Shown here in pieces: positions 34,749-36,252 of a DNA stretch of 36,252 nucleotides. Source of the DNA: an uncultured Porphyromonadaceae bacterium (lineage in GTDB: Bacteria > Bacteroidota > Bacteroidia > Bacteroidales > Muribaculaceae); assembly GCA_947176295.1 (NCBI GenBank), contig CAMWQB010000013.1:1-36252 (forward strand), in the 5' to 3' direction. The notes under the pieces are model-generated. The model was not told where the DNA came from, searched no databases, and saw nothing but the letters and a program-made list of their open reading frames with translations. The position numbers and the translations under genes are program-made. Position 1 is the first letter of the stretch. Each line of letters starts with the position of its first letter.

Positions 34749-35810
34749 ATGAAACTGAAGAAATTATTAGGGACTGCGCTTATAGCGTCTGCGGCCCTGA
34801 CTATGGCTGCTCCTGAAGGAAATGCTTGCTCGCGAGTTGTTTACCTTGGCGACAATAATGATATTATTCTTGTGGGCCGCACGCTTGACTGGCGTACGCC
34901 TATTCCGACGAATATATATGTGTACCCTCAGGGGATGAAGAAACAGAGCATGCCTTCGGGCCCGATGCTGAAGTGGACGTCTAGATACGGGTCGGTCCTG
35001 GCTGTGGGATATGACGGGGGCGTTACGGAGGGTATGAACGAGGCGGGCCTGGTGATGAACGGTCTTTTCTGCAAGGGTTCGGTCTACAAGGAGGCTGTTG
35101 GCCCAGATGATAATACTCCTGTTATGAGCCTGGCTGTGCTGGTGAGCTATTTCCTTGATAATTTCACTACGGTGGACGAGGCTGAAGCGTGGCTGAAAGC
35201 AAATGAGTTCAATATTTTCGGAAAGACGTTTGACGGCGGGACGGTGTCGCTGCTCCACTGGGCACTGACGGACCGGACGGGGAATACGCTCCTTCTGGAA
35301 TATGACGGCGGGGATCTACGCCTGTTCAAGGGCCGCGACCTGCAGGTTCTGACGAATGATCCTCAGCACGAGGCTATGGAGGCTATCAATAATTACTGGA
35401 AGGGCGTGAACGGGGTGAATATGCTACCGGGCACGGTGCGTAGTGCTGACCGCTATGTGCGAGCTTCGTTCTTTATCCATCATGTTCCGACTAATTTCGA
35501 GTATCCGGAAGCTTTCGCAGCGCTGAACAGCATTATGGGAACGGTGAGTGTCCCTTATGGGTATGAAATCGAGGGTGAGCCTAATGTGTCGTCGACACAA
35601 TGGACTTCATTCGCGGACCTGACGGGTGGGAAATATTACTTCCGCTTCGCTAATAATCAGGGGGCTTTCTATATCGACCTGGGCCGTCTGCGCCTCAATC
35701 CGGGTGCTCCGGTGCTTAAGCTTGACACGTCGGCTCCGGGGCGTCTGGAGTTTTTCGGGGATGTGAATTCTCACCTGAAAAAATCGGAACCGTTCACTCC
35801 GATGTGGTAA
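34749..35810 (+). CDS. Choloylglycine hydrolase (linear amide C-N hydrolase) family enzyme
   Basis: 353 residues. The signal peptide is predicted to be cleaved after Ala26, exposing Cys27 as the new N-terminal Ntn nucleophile (mature CSRVVYLGD). The rest of the active site is visible: Arg44 and Asp47 in VGRTLDW, Asn203 in VLTNDP, and an Arg in PGTVRSADRYVR (231 or 235). This set matches bile salt hydrolases and penicillin V acylases, so a cleaved amide such as a conjugated bile salt or an acyl-homoserine-lactone-like compound is plausible; the true substrate cannot be told. Being exported, it would act in the periplasm. It has its own terminator at 35838-35867 and is divergent from hsdM. Confidence 0.88.
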   Translation: MKLKKLLGTALIASAALTMAAPEGNACSRVVYLGDNNDIILVGRTLDWRTPIPTNIYVYPQGMKKQSMPSGPMLKWTSRYGSVLAVGYDGGVTEGMNEAGLVMNGLFCKGSVYKEAVGPDDNTPVMSLAVLVSYFLDNFTTVDEAEAWLKANEFNIFGKTFDGGTVSLLHWALTDRTGNTLLLEYDGGDLRLFKGRDLQVLTNDPQHEAMEAINNYWKGVNGVNMLPGTVRSADRYVRASFFIHHVPTNFEYPEAFAALNSIMGTVSVPYGYEIEGEPNVSSTQWTSFADLTGGKYYFRFANNQGAFYIDLGRLRLNPGAPVLKLDTSAPGRLEFFGDVNSHLKKSEPFTPMW

Positions 35811-35837
35811 TATCGGATTTGAAAATATATTTGAGTG

Positions 35838-35867
35838 GCTGCGCCGGAGAATGGCGCAGCTTTTTTT
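35838..35867 (+). terminator. Terminator of the choloylglycine-hydrolase-family gene
   Basis: GCTGCGCC (35838-35845) and GGCGCAGC (35853-35860), a perfect 8-bp GC-rich stem with a 7-base loop, followed by seven T (35861-35867), 27 bases after the stop codon. Confidence 0.92.
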
Positions 35868-35868
35868 G

Positions 35869-35943
35869 TGGCCTCTGGTTTGGGCGCAGGTTGGGGTTAT
35901 TGCCGTAAGGCGCTTGCTTTAGCAAGACAAGCTGCTCTCCTTT
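35869..35943. repeat. Intergenic repeat, copy 2 (shares blocks with 3653-3705)
   Basis: Contains, in the same order as copy 1, TGGCCT (35869-35874), CGCAGGTTG (35885-35893) and the exact 18-mer GACAAGCTGCTCTCCTTT (35926-35943). An additional 30 bases, including a small CTTGC/GCAAG hairpin, lie between the last two blocks. The 18-mer abuts the stop codon of the flippase-like gene. Confidence 0.55.
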
Positions 35944-36252
35944 TTATTTTAGGTGGTGGAGGACTTCGGACTGGATTTTGGAGCCGGCTAATTTGTTGAT
36001 GAGGAGATAGAGGGCGAGGCCTGTGAGGATTTCGATGATGAGGCGACCTCCGGAATAGGGGTAGAGGTGGCCGAAGAAGGACATGACGGGAGCTATTAGG
36101 GCTGCCTGGGCGGCGTACGGGGCGAGGTCGAGGATGAAGGCCCGGCGGGATGCGCCTATGGCATGGCAGGTGAAGAGAAGGGTGGCGAGCCATGCGAGGA
36201 TTGTGGCTATGACTTGGCCCCAAAGGAGGTATTCGAGGCCGAGGACGGGATG
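35944..36252 (-). CDS. C-terminal part of a flippase-like polysaccharide biosynthesis protein (partial)
   Basis: The minus-strand frame is open from the window edge (first codon 36252-36250) to TAA at 35946-35944: 102 residues, no start inside the window. The product reads HPVLGLEYLLWGQVIA at its first visible residues, followed by further hydrophobic helices and a DLAPYAAQAA segment, ending in IQSEVLHHLK. The GQVI helix, a helix after a short basic loop (ASRRAF), the D-L-x-P turn and two final helices match the C-terminus of Wzx-type lipopolysaccharide or polysaccharide flippases (MOP superfamily) as I know them in Bacteroidales. Codons here are rich in C-ending forms. The reading frame in the other phase at 35897-36223 is a shadow. 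Direction runs out of the window, so neighbours are unknown. Confidence 0.7.
   Translation of the reverse strand, partial: HPVLGLEYLLWGQVIATILAWLATLLFTCHAIGASRRAFILDLAPYAAQAALIAPVMSFFGHLYPYSGGRLIIEILTGLALYLLINKLAGSKIQSEVLHHLK

Noticed and set aside
35897-36223. A 108-codon minus-strand frame rich in His, Pro and Arg.
   Set aside because: It is the shifted shadow of the partial flippase-like frame 35944-36252, which has proper membrane helices.

Overview
This window looks like chromosomal DNA of a gut Bacteroidales, most likely Muribaculaceae-like, although the genus cannot be fixed from sequence alone. The evidence is repeated Bacteroidetes-type promoters (-7 box TAnnTTTG, often with TTTG or TTG about 20 bases upstream), the near absence of Shine-Dalgarno sites, and typical gene content: single-chain PurL, an EtfBA/acyl-CoA dehydrogenase operon, and a choloylglycine-hydrolase-family enzyme. 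No tRNA, rRNA, CRISPR array or transposase was found.

Layout. 2-1276 is the 3' part of dnaB. 1381-3521 is an AT-rich minus-strand group: a Crp/Fnr-like regulator with its own terminator, then a lipoprotein and a DUF6624 protein one base apart. A PH-domain membrane protein (3733-4215, minus) is divergent from a tight plus-strand operon (4307-11495): mlaE-mlaF-holB-(AddB-like nuclease)-hemW-DUF488. Next come a MATE transporter with a structured leader, purL, a PurF-like protein whose glutaminase site looks dead, and etfB-etfA-acyl-CoA dehydrogenase, closed by a strong terminator at 22235-22282.

22283-27250 is an AT-rich glycan-modification island. It opens with two inverted copies of a 17-bp sequence (22391-22407 and 22574-22590) enclosing 166 bp that carry a promoter pointing away from the genes. 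This is the hallmark of an invertible, phase-variable promoter, seen here in the apparent OFF state. Beyond it lie a 31-codon remnant of a GT2 glycosyltransferase, translationally overlapping a polytopic GT-C-like protein, and, in the opposite orientation, an intact polytopic-protein/GT2 pair with its own promoter. A symmetric terminator separates the two units. I infer that the phase-variable unit lost its own GT2 and may depend on the intact one.

27370-31492 holds an esterase, a tandem META-domain protein, a VanZ-like protein, a surface lipoprotein and a LytM/M23 protein lacking its catalytic residues. 31516-34561 is a type I methyltransferase locus (hsdM, hsdS) followed not by a full hsdR but by a stand-alone 133-aa HsdR C-terminal domain; hsdM carries an in-frame palindromic insertion. 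A secreted choloylglycine-hydrolase-family enzyme follows, and the window ends inside a flippase-like polysaccharide gene on the minus strand.

The best candidates for something new are the invertible promoter with its decayed GT2, the solitary HsdR C-terminal domain coupled to HsdMS, and the PurF-like protein without a catalytic cysteine. All functional assignments rest on reading motifs by eye; no database search was run.
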